From assembly GCF_021155775.2 (NCBI RefSeq), contig NC_060232.1, positions 3,727,257 through 3,791,256 of the forward strand: DNA of 64,000 bases. Reading direction: 5' to 3'. A program made the position numbers and the translations under genes. The notes below the pieces were generated by a model. It was not told the origin of the DNA. It saw only the letters and a program-made list of their open reading frames with translations, and searched no databases. Of this stretch, positions 55,199 to 64,000 are shown piece after piece. The stretch comes from Neodiprion pinetum (lineage: Eukaryota; Arthropoda; Insecta; Hymenoptera; Diprionidae). Positions within the stretch are counted from its first letter, which is position 1. Every line of letters starts with the position of its first letter.

Positions 55199-58100
55199 TT
55201 GCAGTATATTATTTGTTCGTTGTTCTGTCCAACGATCATGTTGAACATTCGAAAAATAATGAAAAAACCTTCGATCCCGTAAACTACTTTTCTCAAGCGT
55301 GTCAACGAAGAGCGAAAGAAAAATCAAGGTGTACATAATACGGGCTAGGAGTAAAAAAAAGGAAAGTGCAAGAAATCGGTGCCACGGAATGAATGAGAAT
55401 GCGAAACGCGACGAGCGAGCTCCGGACTGTGAAAACGAAAAGACGAGACATGGCAATGGGAATAGGATGGGACGGGATTGGAATAAGATCGGGTTTAGCC
55501 GCGGTGTCGGGTTCGAGCCCCAGATAAGTCCGGCTTATCCCGATAAGCCGGTGAGTTAATGAATCACAAAACAGGTGGTGGGACTGGTACCCGAGGCACG
55601 GCGCTTTCGTGCAGGACCACGTCTCTGGCTAGATAATATATACGTTTATATACATATATATATATACATATATATACATGTGCGTATGTACGTACGAGCC
55701 CAACACCTTTCTGCGACCCAAGTTCACGAGTTGCGAAATTTTGCGAAAACGCCAAAAAAAAAACGCGCGTTTTTAAATCTTTTTCCGTTGTCTCACTGCG
55801 ACAATTTTGTTCTACTCGAAGGGTCGAGTGAAAGTTTTCTTGACCCGAAGATGGGCTTGTTATATACTGGTAGAAAAACCACGTTTACGGGCAGGCCCGG
55901 ATTAACCGTATGGCTAAAAGGGGTATAGCTTTAGGCTCTCGAAATTTTCTGCCCGTCAATTTTTAAAATCACATGTTTCAAAACAGTACCTAGATTTTCG
56001 AAATTCCGGATATGCGAACTCTTTAAACTTTACCAATCAAAGGATCGGATGAATATCAATGTCTCGCTGCAATCCGATTCCGAAAAGTTTTCTCCACAAA
56101 GTTCGCTAACTTTGTACACGTGTGTACAAAATATCGTGAAATCACTAATTTCTTCCCAAGTATCATAGGAAAATCTAAATGCTTTGTGTCCGTTGAGCAT
56201 AGAGAGTGAAATCGCTTCGTGATTTGGATTTTGAAAATATAAAGAATGATTTTGCCAGCGTTAAGGCGAGAAAAAGAAATACTCAATATAATTACTCAAT
56301 ATCGTAATGGAAAATGTGTTTCCCTATCCATTTTCCTTTTTCCTAATACTATTTTATACAAATTTAATTACCCAAGAGAAATATTGTAATAAAAATATTT
56401 TTCTTAGCCTTAGTCGGTTTTATTTTCTGCCGCCGCTTTATACATCTGACCTATTCTATCATTTTACAGGACCAACATTGGAACGTTTTTTTTTATAGAA
56501 CAGCTTTAGGCATCGTGCCCCCTTAATCCGAGCATGTTCACGTGGAATTGGGCGGAAAGAAAGCAAACAAACAAATATTCACAGGGTGAGTTTGGCAGTC
56601 GAAAGACAACCGTGAGGCTCGTTGTCGAACGTGAAACGACGAACTTTTACGATCTTTCCAAAGTCACAAATTTACCGTATATGTAATTTTGTACACAAAA
56701 AAGTTTCGTACAAAAAGCAAAGGATAAAAGCACGTGACGCTTTCGACGCTATACGCTTTATATCGCGTGTGTATTACTCCCACACGCAAACAGTGCACAC
56801 ACACACGCAAACCCAAAACGTTATATCTCAGATTCACGGCTGTAAACAGCGACGAGTTTTATTCTGATAAGCGTGTGTGCCTGGATTTATTGTCCGCTTA
56901 TTACACGACGTGTTCGATTGCTTCTCTGTGATAACTCTGCATAAAATTATGATGAATATCTTTTTTACGTTTCAAAAATGGGGAAAAACTAGGCAAATGA
57001 ATCAGCGGAAAAACGGTGTTTATACAAACAAACGAATCGTGCGCGTATATACAGTTTTTGTGCCTGTCATGGGATGCTGATAACGAGAAGGTGGCGGAGA
57101 GACGATGTCGTATCCCCGTATAGGTACATGTATTATTTTTCACAGATCAAACTTGACTGATTCAGATATAACCGTCGCACAGGCGATTACAATCGGTACA
57201 ATCGCAAAGATATTTGGAATTTTCGCTGTCGCATTGAAGACATTATCTATCGTTGTCAGATATTATATTCTATACATATAAACACGTGTATGTGTATCGA
57301 TGCGATCGATTGATCGGTGACTAGATATATTATCCACGGGAACCGACATCAGTACACGCACCGTATAACAAATAGAAAAGGTTTAACGATTTTTTAATTC
57401 ATTACCAATGCGCGGACAATACACGTTGGCGTAAGCCAAACGATACACAAAAAATTATTAAAAATATTCTTCAGCGTAATATACGTGTAACACGAATCGA
57501 GACCTGTCGAAAATACCAATCGGATACCGATCAATTATTGAACGAAGCATTGATAGAACGAAGCTTTGGAGTTTCAGATTAAATTTTTTTTTTTTTTAGT
57601 CAACATAGGATCAAAGGTACCGTCGATACATCTATAACGGCTGCACTATTATCAATTTCGACAAACTGACGACTAAATAACGACGAAGACGATTTTCCCG
57701 TCAAACGTGCGTTTCATTGAAAATATTATAAATCAAAGGAAATAAGCATCGTTCAACTGTACATCTCCGTAAAATTACGATACTGTTAGTAGGTACTCGT
57801 ACGGGTTACGCGACGGCCGTCGGTTCTTTTTACAAACCATATCGTAACATTTGAAGAAATTCTTGTCAATTTGTGGTATACAAAGTCGGATTAAGACCAA
57901 AGCCGAAACGAAATTTCAGATTTCAGCATGAACAAATTACAAAAATTATTTGGAAAAACCAAAAAAAAAACAAACAACTTATTATTCCACTTCTATTTTT
58001 TATCACCTCTGCATATCGTGTCAGCGGCAAGCAACGGCTTGGATGACGGACGCCCGCGCGGTTGCTTATCTGACTATTTCTGCTGAAACTTTATCTCTCA

Positions 58101-58678
58101 CTCTGACAGCTGACAAAAACGTCATAAACAAGCGACTCGTTGCCGAGCCTTGGGCACGTCGCGGCCTTACCCAATTCTACGAGCGTTATTTTTTTTTCTT
58201 TTTTTTTTTGTGTCTTTTCCTCTCTCACCATTACAACCGTAACATCGTCATCGTAAATTGCACGAATTCCGCTCAACGATTAAATCCGATGGATTGTGTC
58301 CGAAAAATGGACGATAATTTTTACTCCTTCGAAGTTAGAGAAAGATTTTTCTTCACCTCGCGCAGTCTGCGGTATTGTGAACGACTCACCACGTTTAAGT
58401 TTCTCCAATGGTTCGTGATGGAGTTGGTGGGAAGCCGAGGGGTGATGGTGCATGGAGGATCCGTGATGCCCGGTAGAATGGAGGTCGTGGTGATGCATCG
58501 TCCCCTGGAGATGGTCCCCGTGGAGTCCGGCCATGGAGGCGGCGGCGGCGGCATGCTGATGATGCTGTACCGAGAGTCCCGTCGCCGATCCCGTTACGAG
58601 GTCCTGGAGGCAGAGGTCCGAGTTCCCTCCCCCGCCCCCCGCGAGATCGAGGCCTCCTCCGCCTCCACCCCGCTCCAT
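33953..58678 (-). CDS. Ptx1: Pitx/Ptx1 paired-class homeodomain transcription factor, four coding exons
   Basis: Minus-strand coding exons: 58678-58390, 45586-45389, 44022-43766, 34738-33953, giving 509 aa in continuous phase with GT-AG introns. Homeodomain is residues 203-262, starting [20 protein letters not shown] and including VWFKNRRAKWRKRER; Lys252 is homeodomain position 50, the bicoid/Pitx-type residue that selects TAATCC. The intron between codons 46 and 47 of the homeodomain is at the classic paired-class site. The OAR domain (SSSIASLRLKAKQH, 432-445) and the Pitx motif LSACQYA (480-486) are present. The N-terminus is rich in Gly, His and Ala; a TP-rich linker precedes the homeodomain. 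Family knowledge: nuclear regulator of development. Introns are 12.8, 1.4 and 9.0 kb, usual for a developmental regulator. The start ATG at 58678 is the first in frame after an upstream stop; alternative first exons remain possible. The symbol is by orthology to Drosophila. Confidence 0.95.
37529..37600. repeat. (CTC)n / (TTC)n pyrimidine repeat
   Basis: CTC units followed by TTC units, about 70 bp; polypurine on the strand that is transcribed as Ptx1 pre-mRNA. Confidence 0.85.
38635..38682. repeat. TCTCC-type pentanucleotide repeat
   Basis: Imperfect tandem copies of TCTCC/TCCTC over about 48 bp. Confidence 0.8.
41595..41788. promoter_or_regulatory. Cluster of K50-homeodomain (TAATCC) sites inside Ptx1 intron 3
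   Basis: TAATCC occurs at 41595-41600 and 41747-41752, and its reverse complement GGATTA at 41783-41788: three sites within 194 bp, where about one per 2 kb is expected in random DNA. TAATCC is the preferred target of bicoid/Pitx-type homeodomains, so an autoregulatory enhancer is possible. Confidence 0.25.
43766..44022 (-). CDS. Ptx1: Ptx1 coding exon 3 (homeodomain helices 1-2 and start of 3)
   Basis: Encodes residues 163-248. Homeodomain positions 1-46 lie here (RYPDMSTREEIAMWTNLTEARVR). Compared with remembered vertebrate Pitx, the residue after EATF is Ala instead of Gln. Donor gtgagt in phase 0. Confidence 0.97.
44023..45388 (-). other. Ptx1: Ptx1 intron 2 (1.4 kb)
   Basis: No gene seen. 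Holds a (CTC)n/(TC)n pyrimidine tract at 44446-44498. Confidence 0.8.
45389..45586 (-). CDS. Ptx1: Ptx1 coding exon 2
   Basis: Encodes the end of Val97 to Lys162 plus one base of Gly163: acidic WAEGDFRDSNN, then a Gly/Thr/Pro/Ser linker (TPGGSTPSTPGATPTTP). Acceptor gttgcag, donor gtgagt. Confidence 0.88.
48060..48089. repeat. (GAA)n microsatellite
   Basis: About ten GAA units in Ptx1 intron 1. Confidence 0.9.
49475..49553. repeat. Compound microsatellite (CT)n-(ATCT)n-(CT)n-(CA)n
   Basis: Four consecutive blocks of related short units in Ptx1 intron 1; likely polymorphic. Confidence 0.95.
52471..52550 (+). ncRNA. Degenerate type I hammerhead-ribozyme-like motif, Penelope-type retroelement remnant
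   Basis: The core CCGATGA (52490-52496) differs from the hammerhead CUGAUGA by one base. A stem II-like segment follows, with outer CGA/TCG and inner GGT/ACC pairs, then GAAA (52516-52519). The stem III hairpin has a GTC-GCAA-GAC core (52521-52530), closed by the A52519/T52532 pair with one C-A mismatch, and is followed by A as the expected cleavage base. CTTTTATT (about 52473-52480) can pair with AATAAAAG (about 52541-52548) as a long stem I. The GGTCGAAACGTCGCAAGAC string resembles hammerhead cores known from Penelope-like elements (recalled, not searched). The U4 change would be expected to cripple self-cleavage. No reverse transcriptase is seen nearby. Confidence 0.5.
53235..53255. repeat. 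Run of 21 G
   Basis: Uninterrupted poly-G in Ptx1 intron 1. Long G runs are rare and error-prone in assemblies, so the exact length is doubtful. Confidence 0.9.
54084..54109. repeat. Run of 26 A
   Basis: Homopolymer A tract; no retroposed gene body was recognised upstream of it. Confidence 0.9.
55153..55194. repeat. (AG)n microsatellite
   Basis: About 21 uninterrupted AG units in Ptx1 intron 1, a GAGA-factor-type motif on +. Confidence 0.95.
55530..55551. repeat. Perfect 10-bp hairpin
   Basis: CCGGCTTATC at 55530-55539 and its exact reverse complement at 55542-55551, separated by two bases. It lies just after a tRNA B-box-like string (GGGTTCGAGCCCC near 55508), but no tRNA or complete SINE head was found. 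Confidence 0.75.
55892..56536. mobile_element. hAT-like non-autonomous transposon (about 645 bp)
   Basis: Left end CAGGCCCGGATTAA (55892-55905) and right end TTAATCCGAGCATG (56523-56536) are inverted repeats matching at 12 of 14 positions. The 8 bases outside each end, TTTACGGG (55884-55891) and TTCACGTG (56537-56544), agree at 6 of 8 positions, as for a diverged 8-bp target duplication, the hAT hallmark. CAGG...CGGATT-type ends are common in insect hAT elements (recalled). The interior has no transposase and is AT-rich, so it is a deletion derivative inside Ptx1 intron 1. Confidence 0.6.
58390..58678 (-). CDS. Ptx1: Ptx1 coding exon 1
   Basis: Encodes residues 1-96 and one base of Val97: begins MERGGGGGGLDLAGGGGGN, followed by SDLCLQDLVTG and His/Ala-rich low complexity, ending EPLEKLKR. 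Donor gtgagt. Length and His/Gly content are typical of poorly conserved Pitx N-termini; a 5' UTR acceptor just upstream (CATTCACAG) is possible. Confidence 0.85.
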
Positions 58679-58711
58679 GCTGTAGAACGTGAGCGTCGTG
58701 TTGCTGTGAAT

Positions 58712-58728
58712 GAACACCCGGGGTGTTC
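58712..58728. repeat. 8-bp palindrome in the Ptx1 leader
   Basis: GAACACCC and GGGTGTTC, exact reverse complements, are separated by one G, 34 bases upstream of the Ptx1 ATG on the minus strand. If transcribed it forms a compact GC-rich RNA hairpin in the 5' UTR. Confidence 0.7.
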
Positions 58729-60697
58729 CACTAGCCTCACTTCACTGCCGCGTAGTTCCTTACGTTTGCCTCTTGCAACGATGCGATTTATCTTTTATGC
58801 CTATTACGCTCGTCGATGTGTATATTTCTATCGACGAGAATTTCCTCCACACCCCGATATCCTTGTCGGGCCGCTTCTGTAAAGGCGCGGCTTTACCACA
58901 GTTTGTTAAAACAACAGCGCAACCCGACTGATCTCGGTATCTTCAAGACGTTGTAAAACATGTGTAACGATACCGCACTATTACACTGACGAAAGCAAAT
59001 CATTCGAAAGAAATATCGAATGGTAGGAGAAATAAATTAAGTAAAGATAATGATGAAAAGAAAAAACAAAAAAAAAAAAAAAAAAAACAAAAACGGAAAC
59101 AAATTAAAATAAAAAACAACCAACAGCCGGTATCGATATATTATATTGCCTGAACCGGCTGCCGCGCGCACGTAAGCACGCGAAGATCTCTCGTCCAATC
59201 TCGTCCAGCGACGCGTGTTGATACGTGTAAATATATATGTTTATATATATACGTTATATATATATATATATTTATAGGTGACAAGCATATATCGCGATAT
59301 ACTTATTTAGCCACACTGTCTCAACACACTGTCCGACATATCTACGCGTGTAGCTTGATATTCGCACGAATTCGGAATTGCCGATGTACTTGCACGTTGT
59401 CAGTCGGCTGATTTTCACTCTCAACTCGGTAATCTCAGAATCGGGCACCGCACTTGCTTCCGTGATTTACAGGCTCGCGTGGCGAGAGAGAATAATTGAT
59501 AAATAAAACGACACTGCAAAAAGACGTCGTCCGCGTATCGAAGGGTGTAAATAATCGTTGCGTAATATCAGCCTCAACCTAGGCACAGTCATAGGCCGGG
59601 TTATCTGCACTCCCCGTAGCATCCGGTCACCATGTATATACTAAATCTCAGCACTAACACCCGATGACGCGTTTCCTTTTGCTCCTCAGGGTGGTGGTGG
59701 TGGTTTCGGCGATGGTGGGGGTGTGGAGGTCGCACTACCGTTACATATCCTGGCGTGACACACTGCAACCGCGCGTTCAACACCAAAGACGGCGATGCTC
59801 ACTGCAAAGATCCGGGGTCAATCATCACAGGTGTGTACAAAGTACAAGTCGCGCGGTCCGATCTCGTTCCCGTTCTCGCGCGCGCGACGATATCCGCCGT
59901 TTCTCGTTGAGATCAAACCGCCGTCGGGGGCGGGGGAGGGCGAGAGAACTCGGCGTCGACGGTTCCGTCCAACTTGCAAATAATCGTGCACGTGGCGTGT
60001 CGGATTTGCACAGTCACCGACGCGGTGGAGGGAACGTCGCGAGTGCGAGGGATGAAGGGTAGGGAGTGAGGAAGGGAGGTTTGCCAAGGAGGGGGTGGAG
60101 GGACCGAAGAATATGCCGCGGGTACAAACGTCGAGAGGCTTCCCCCCAAACGACAAGTCACCCCGACGATTTCCGCCAAAACTCTTTCGCTGCGCGTATC
60201 GTACAATCCGCCGAACGGAAATTTAAAAAAATCCCCAACTTTCGCGCGTGACACACCGGCGTATAAAATTTCACTGTCAGCGTTAACACTGTTATCGACG
60301 GAGGCGAGTATCCGATGAAACGCGCGAGTAAATAACTAGGTACGTAAGTTGCAAACAAGTAGGCCGCAGGAGGCGTCCAGGAAGTGGGTTGCCGGTAGCT
60401 CTAGGAAGTAGGTGGCCCGGGTCTAGGCGGGTGTAACGCGTTGTAGGTGTGGAGGTCCGTATAGAGGTGGGTTTCGCAAGGCTTAGCTGCTTGAGCCGAC
60501 GGACTGCTAGCCGGCTTAAGTCTGTAAGTCGCGTAAGCCGCGTAGATCTAGTGGTCTTGGCTCCTGCCTGCACTGCCTCGCGCGCTCGCTTGCCGGCCGG
60601 CCTGACTGTCTGACTGCTCCTCTCTCCTGTCCCTGCCCTGGCCTTCTCACCCCCTCCCCCTTCCGCCGCCCCTCACCCCCGCCTCGACGCGCTACCG

Positions 60698-60765
60698 TCG
60701 CCACCACCACCGCCGCCGCCGCCGCCGCCGCCTCCTCCTCCTCCTCCTCCTCCTCCTCCCCCTCC
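60698..60765. repeat. (CCG)n-(TCC)n trinucleotide repeat
   Basis: CAC, then CCG, then TCC units over nearly 70 bp in the CpG-rich region upstream of Ptx1. Confidence 0.95.
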
Positions 60766-61419
60766 ACCTCGTCCTCCCGTATCACATCTCCCCTCCCCCC
60801 TGGTGGCCCAACGTCCTTCCCACCGCAGCCCCCGCTTTGCATTGTGTACCTACGCGCTGCTTTCCGATCGACGGTGCTTGCATACGTGAAAAGAAAGCTC
60901 GACTCTTCGGACCGACGGTTATTCTTCCGAAGTATCGAAACACGGTCTCTTTACGACGATTCGAATCTTGTCGGGACTTTGGGGGTAAAATTTTCTGGAG
61001 TCGGGAGAGGGGAAGGGGTTGACAAAACACCGAGATCGCCGGGTGCAAGCTCGATCTTTTCGAATACACGGATGAGTCGTTGACGGTTTGCCGATCGGCG
61101 TGTACCGAGAGGTGAGCCGGACGGAAAACGTTCCCCGCAACCCCGGCAAGTCGGTATCGCGCCGCGTCGAAACGCGTTATAGGTATACATACACACAATA
61201 ACGAAGTGAGGAGATTGGGTGCGGGTGTAATGGGCGTTCTTCTTCTCTTCTGGCTCTTCTCTTATTTTTTTCGGGTGAACTTGCGGGGCAGTACATACGT
61301 CACCCCGCGTGCAGGCAACTCTGCCGCCTCGGCGTCCCTGCCCCGCGACGAAGAAGAGACAAATGACGAGATGGCCACGCCCACCATTCGCGGGGGCGGC
61401 GTCGTTATTGCGAGCGACG

Positions 61420-61420
<1 letters not shown>

Positions 61421-61472
<52 letters not shown>
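61421..61472. repeat. (TC)n microsatellite
   Basis: Nearly pure TC dinucleotides for about 50 bp; GAGA-type on the Ptx1 coding strand. Confidence 0.95.
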
Positions 61473-61476
<4 letters not shown>

Positions 61477-63250
61477 CCAGATAACACGCACACCACCGAC
61501 TACGACGTACGTCAACCTGCAGCGGTGTAAACCGTAAACGTATACGTATCCGTACGTACCTACGTGTGGACCGGCACGCGGGTGGGGAGATTGTTGATTT
61601 TTGAGCAACGGAAATATATCAGCCTCCTATTGTGCGTTGTTCTCTCCGCTCGTTGCTCGCGACGCGGACTCCGCACGACCTGGTGGCAGAAGGTGGGGGC
61701 AAGGGGTGGTTTGAACTTGTCGTAGTTCGATAATTAAGGGATTACGAATCGCCGGTTTCTCACCCCCCTCGCGTCTGGCTTCTCCCGAAGCTCCAACGCC
61801 GCCCCGTGTTACCCAACCGCACTGATTATTGGCTCTTTGATTATTGGCAAGCGTGATAATTATTCGCCAGCTCGATAATTAACCGCCTGTAATAACGCCA
61901 CGCTTCGCGGAGCTGAAATTCAACTGGAACCAGGTATACGTGTAATCTGCCGCGCGTATGCTGTAGGTAATTACGCAGCCATTGTCCAGAATTCATCGTC
62001 GTGTACTTTGACTGACGTAAAGGTAGATTATACAACGTCAGTGTATATTAGTAAAAACAAAAGAGAAGAAAATATTCGCGTTACGGTACAATGTTGCACG
62101 AGCAACCGTGACGTTGTACGAAGTAAACGATTTTTACGACAATTTTAATCGAAGTAATGTTTCACCTCGATAGTTCGCAAACTCGACGACACGACTAAAT
62201 TGCAGAATTATTCTACTCTTGAAAATCAATTTCACCAGTAATTGATTTATAATTAAATTCGGTCTCTAGAATCTATTCACCGGCTTGTAACTGCATATAT
62301 TTTCCCTCATCCTTTCTCGAAAACACGAGATTTCTCAGAATTTGTAACATCCGATGCGCTTTCATCCTAAACCTGAGCACCCGAACATCGCGAGGGATGA
62401 ACGGAGTGACGCGCAGAGCTATAAAGAGACTTATTGCAAAGACGTCGTAAAACGTCGGAAAAAGAGAAGAGGAACAAACTTGATCCGTGCGAGGCTTGTT
62501 GGCTGTAACTGTTTCACCCAAATCAGGGCTCAAGGTTCTTGGTATTACGGTGTGTTTCGGGACAAGGGACTGTTTCCTCAATTCCGAAAACGTGCTAAAA
62601 ATACTTTCACTACCTCGTTACACCGAGATCTTTGTTACATCACAGGTTTTAATATCAGGATATTATATTTGCGAGTCAAGAAATCATTTATCATAAAATA
62701 TACCTAAGGTATATGAAAATCTGACGCCGTACTCTCGCGCTGTTGCAAAAACCTACGATTTAACGACACCGTAGAGAATTTATCTTCGCTCGCCTGTGTA
62801 ATACTTCCATTAGAATCTGTACAACACCTGTTCCGTCTACCGGCCCATAATGATTTTTAGGTGAATATTAGTTTCTAGCGTACGTGTGTCAAGACGCCGG
62901 TAACCGTTTCACGCGTGTATAAAAAGCGTAAATACGAATGCGTGAATCGAAAGCTGGGCGTCGTGTCGTTACGCCGTTTCGTCTTTACAAATTTTATATC
63001 ATTTTTACGATGCATAAAGTCGTCGAGAAACCGGGGAAAGAAATAGTCGAAGAAATCTCCTACGTGTGTATATATTCGGGGGTGCAGAGTTAGCTCGGAG
63101 TTCTGTTTTCCGCAGGTGGGGGCAGGAAGTAGGGGTCGTGATATCACGTGGGTGGTCGAATGGGCGGAGCGGAATTTCATCCCCTCATTTTTAGGACGAT
63201 GGAGGTGGCAACGAGTGGTGGGAGAAACACGTGGAGGGGGTAAACGGAGC

Positions 63251-63281
<31 letters not shown>

Positions 63282-64000
63282 ATAGAAACGGGGAGAAAGT
63301 GTGAGAGAGAGAAAAGCGAGCGTCATAACCCGCGGATGGGTCTCCGTCAAAAAACGCTCGAATTTAATTAAAAAATTCAGAAGCCACGGAAAATTACGGG
63401 AGATTCAAACGTATTAGGACGGGTATTAGCCCCGTGTCCGAGAACGAACCGGGGGGCCAGGTTTCGAAATTGTTGCGCAGGTCGTGTCCGACGGCAGCAC
63501 CGCAGACAGACTCCCGAGTTACAATAACAAAGCGCCTGATTACATCCCAAGGGTTGAACTTTCGCCGTGAACCTCGATGAGCTCGAGCTTTCGAGCAGAG
63601 AAAAGTTGCGGCCGGAAATCGGGGAGGTAAGAAGAAATATCACGTCACCCCGTTTCGATATGGGTATACCTGTATACCTCCTAACGAAAGAGGAGGAAGA
63701 AGCTGCGGGAATGATCGCGAACCGATTCGCTCGAGTGTGCGAGCCAAGGGGGTGCGTTTGTCTTCTCGGGTGTTTTGATAAACGAGGCGGCGGTTGAACG
63801 TCATCTCTTTTCTATCTCGCAGCCGCCTTTCTCCCCAGGGTTCACCCCTCGCGACTTCTGCCTCCCTCCTCCTCCTGATTCCAGTCCATCAATTTTCAAT
63901 CACAAAGAGAACGTCTCCGCGCTTCGCGGTTATACGCGTTACACCATCGCTTCCTCTCTTCCCATAGGCCAGGATTCCTCTTTCCCCCGCTTACCCACCC

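Larger units (their letters stand above)
45587..58389 (-). other. Ptx1: Ptx1 intron 1 (12.8 kb)
   Basis: No nested gene supported. Notable contents: YY1/Pho-like AAATGGCGGC at 47825-47834, a C-rich tract at 47952-47968, (GAA)n at 48060-48089, a compound microsatellite at 49475-49553, a hammerhead-like motif near 52475-52550, a 21-G run at 53235-53255, a 26-A run at 54084-54109, (AG)n at 55153-55194 and a hAT-like element at 55892-56536. Confidence 0.7.
58729..64000 (-). other. Upstream region of Ptx1, GC/CpG-rich, probable promoter and 5' UTR; no other gene
   Basis: No coding gene is supported. TATCGATA (a perfect DRE core) is at 59131-59138, about 450 bp upstream of the ATG; (TA)n at 59223-59275; a GC/CpG-rich island spans about 59640-60840 with (CCG)n(TCC)n at 60698-60765; (TC)n is at 61421-61472 and (GA)n near 63252-63290. 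The transcription start was not located. Frames such as 60516-60842 on - are translations of the CCG/TCC repeats. Confidence 0.45.

Noticed and set aside
55440..55560. tRNA or SINE head suggested by a B-box-like GGGTTCGAGCCCC
   Set aside because: No A box at the right distance and no cloverleaf could be drawn; only the separate 10-bp hairpin is real.
57950..58882. 310-codon plus-strand frame opposite Ptx1 exon 1
   Set aside because: Low-complexity antisense of the Gly/His-rich Ptx1 N-terminus with poly-Phe runs from T tracts.

Overview
This is a window of animal nuclear DNA, almost certainly from an insect. Genes are split by GT-AG introns, intergenic DNA is AT-rich and full of microsatellites, and three coding-gene families are recognisable. 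CpG is not depleted anywhere, which fits Hymenoptera; that order-level placement is inference only. There are no bacterial-type operons, tRNA or rRNA genes, CRISPR arrays or viral genes that I could support. Three genes were reconstructed exon by exon, with reading phase checked at every junction. (1) A ubiquitin-conjugating enzyme of the UBE2D/effete class lies on + at 963-4998: six coding exons, 147 aa, exactly the family length, catalytic Cys85. It has a TATA/initiator promoter candidate near 529-564 and a long AT-rich 3' region to about 8.05 kb. (2) A seven-transmembrane PAQR protein, closest by recall to PAQR3, lies on + at 11591-16275: six coding exons, 348 aa, with a probable non-coding leader exon ending at 9148. 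(3) A Pitx/Ptx1 paired-class, K50 homeobox gene lies on - at 58678-33953: four coding exons, 509 aa, with homeodomain, OAR domain and the Pitx C-terminal LSACQYA motif. Layout: 1-962 eff promoter and 5' UTR; 963-4998 eff; 5.0-8.05 kb eff 3' region; 8.7-9.15 kb PAQR leader exon and promoter area; 9.15-16.3 kb PAQR gene; 16.3-16.9 kb its 3' UTR; 17.6-18.25 kb an unrecognised candidate small gene on -; 18.3-33.1 kb gene-poor DNA with three inverted-repeat elements and a possible orphan first exon; 33.0-33.95 kb Ptx1 3' UTR; 34-58.7 kb Ptx1 exons and large introns, including a hAT-like element, a degenerate hammerhead-ribozyme-like motif and clusters of candidate regulatory sites; 58.7-64 kb GC-rich DNA upstream of Ptx1, probably holding its promoter. 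The three recognised genes act in unrelated processes: ubiquitination, Golgi/Raf-type membrane signalling and developmental transcription. Nothing suggests they work as one system. I did not find a convincing new multi-gene system. The best leads are the unrecognised spliced reading frame at 17.6-18.25 kb, the hammerhead-like motif at 52.5 kb, the hAT-like element at 55.9-56.5 kb and the ATCGAT array at 12.2-12.4 kb. All splice sites are read by eye and no database search was possible.
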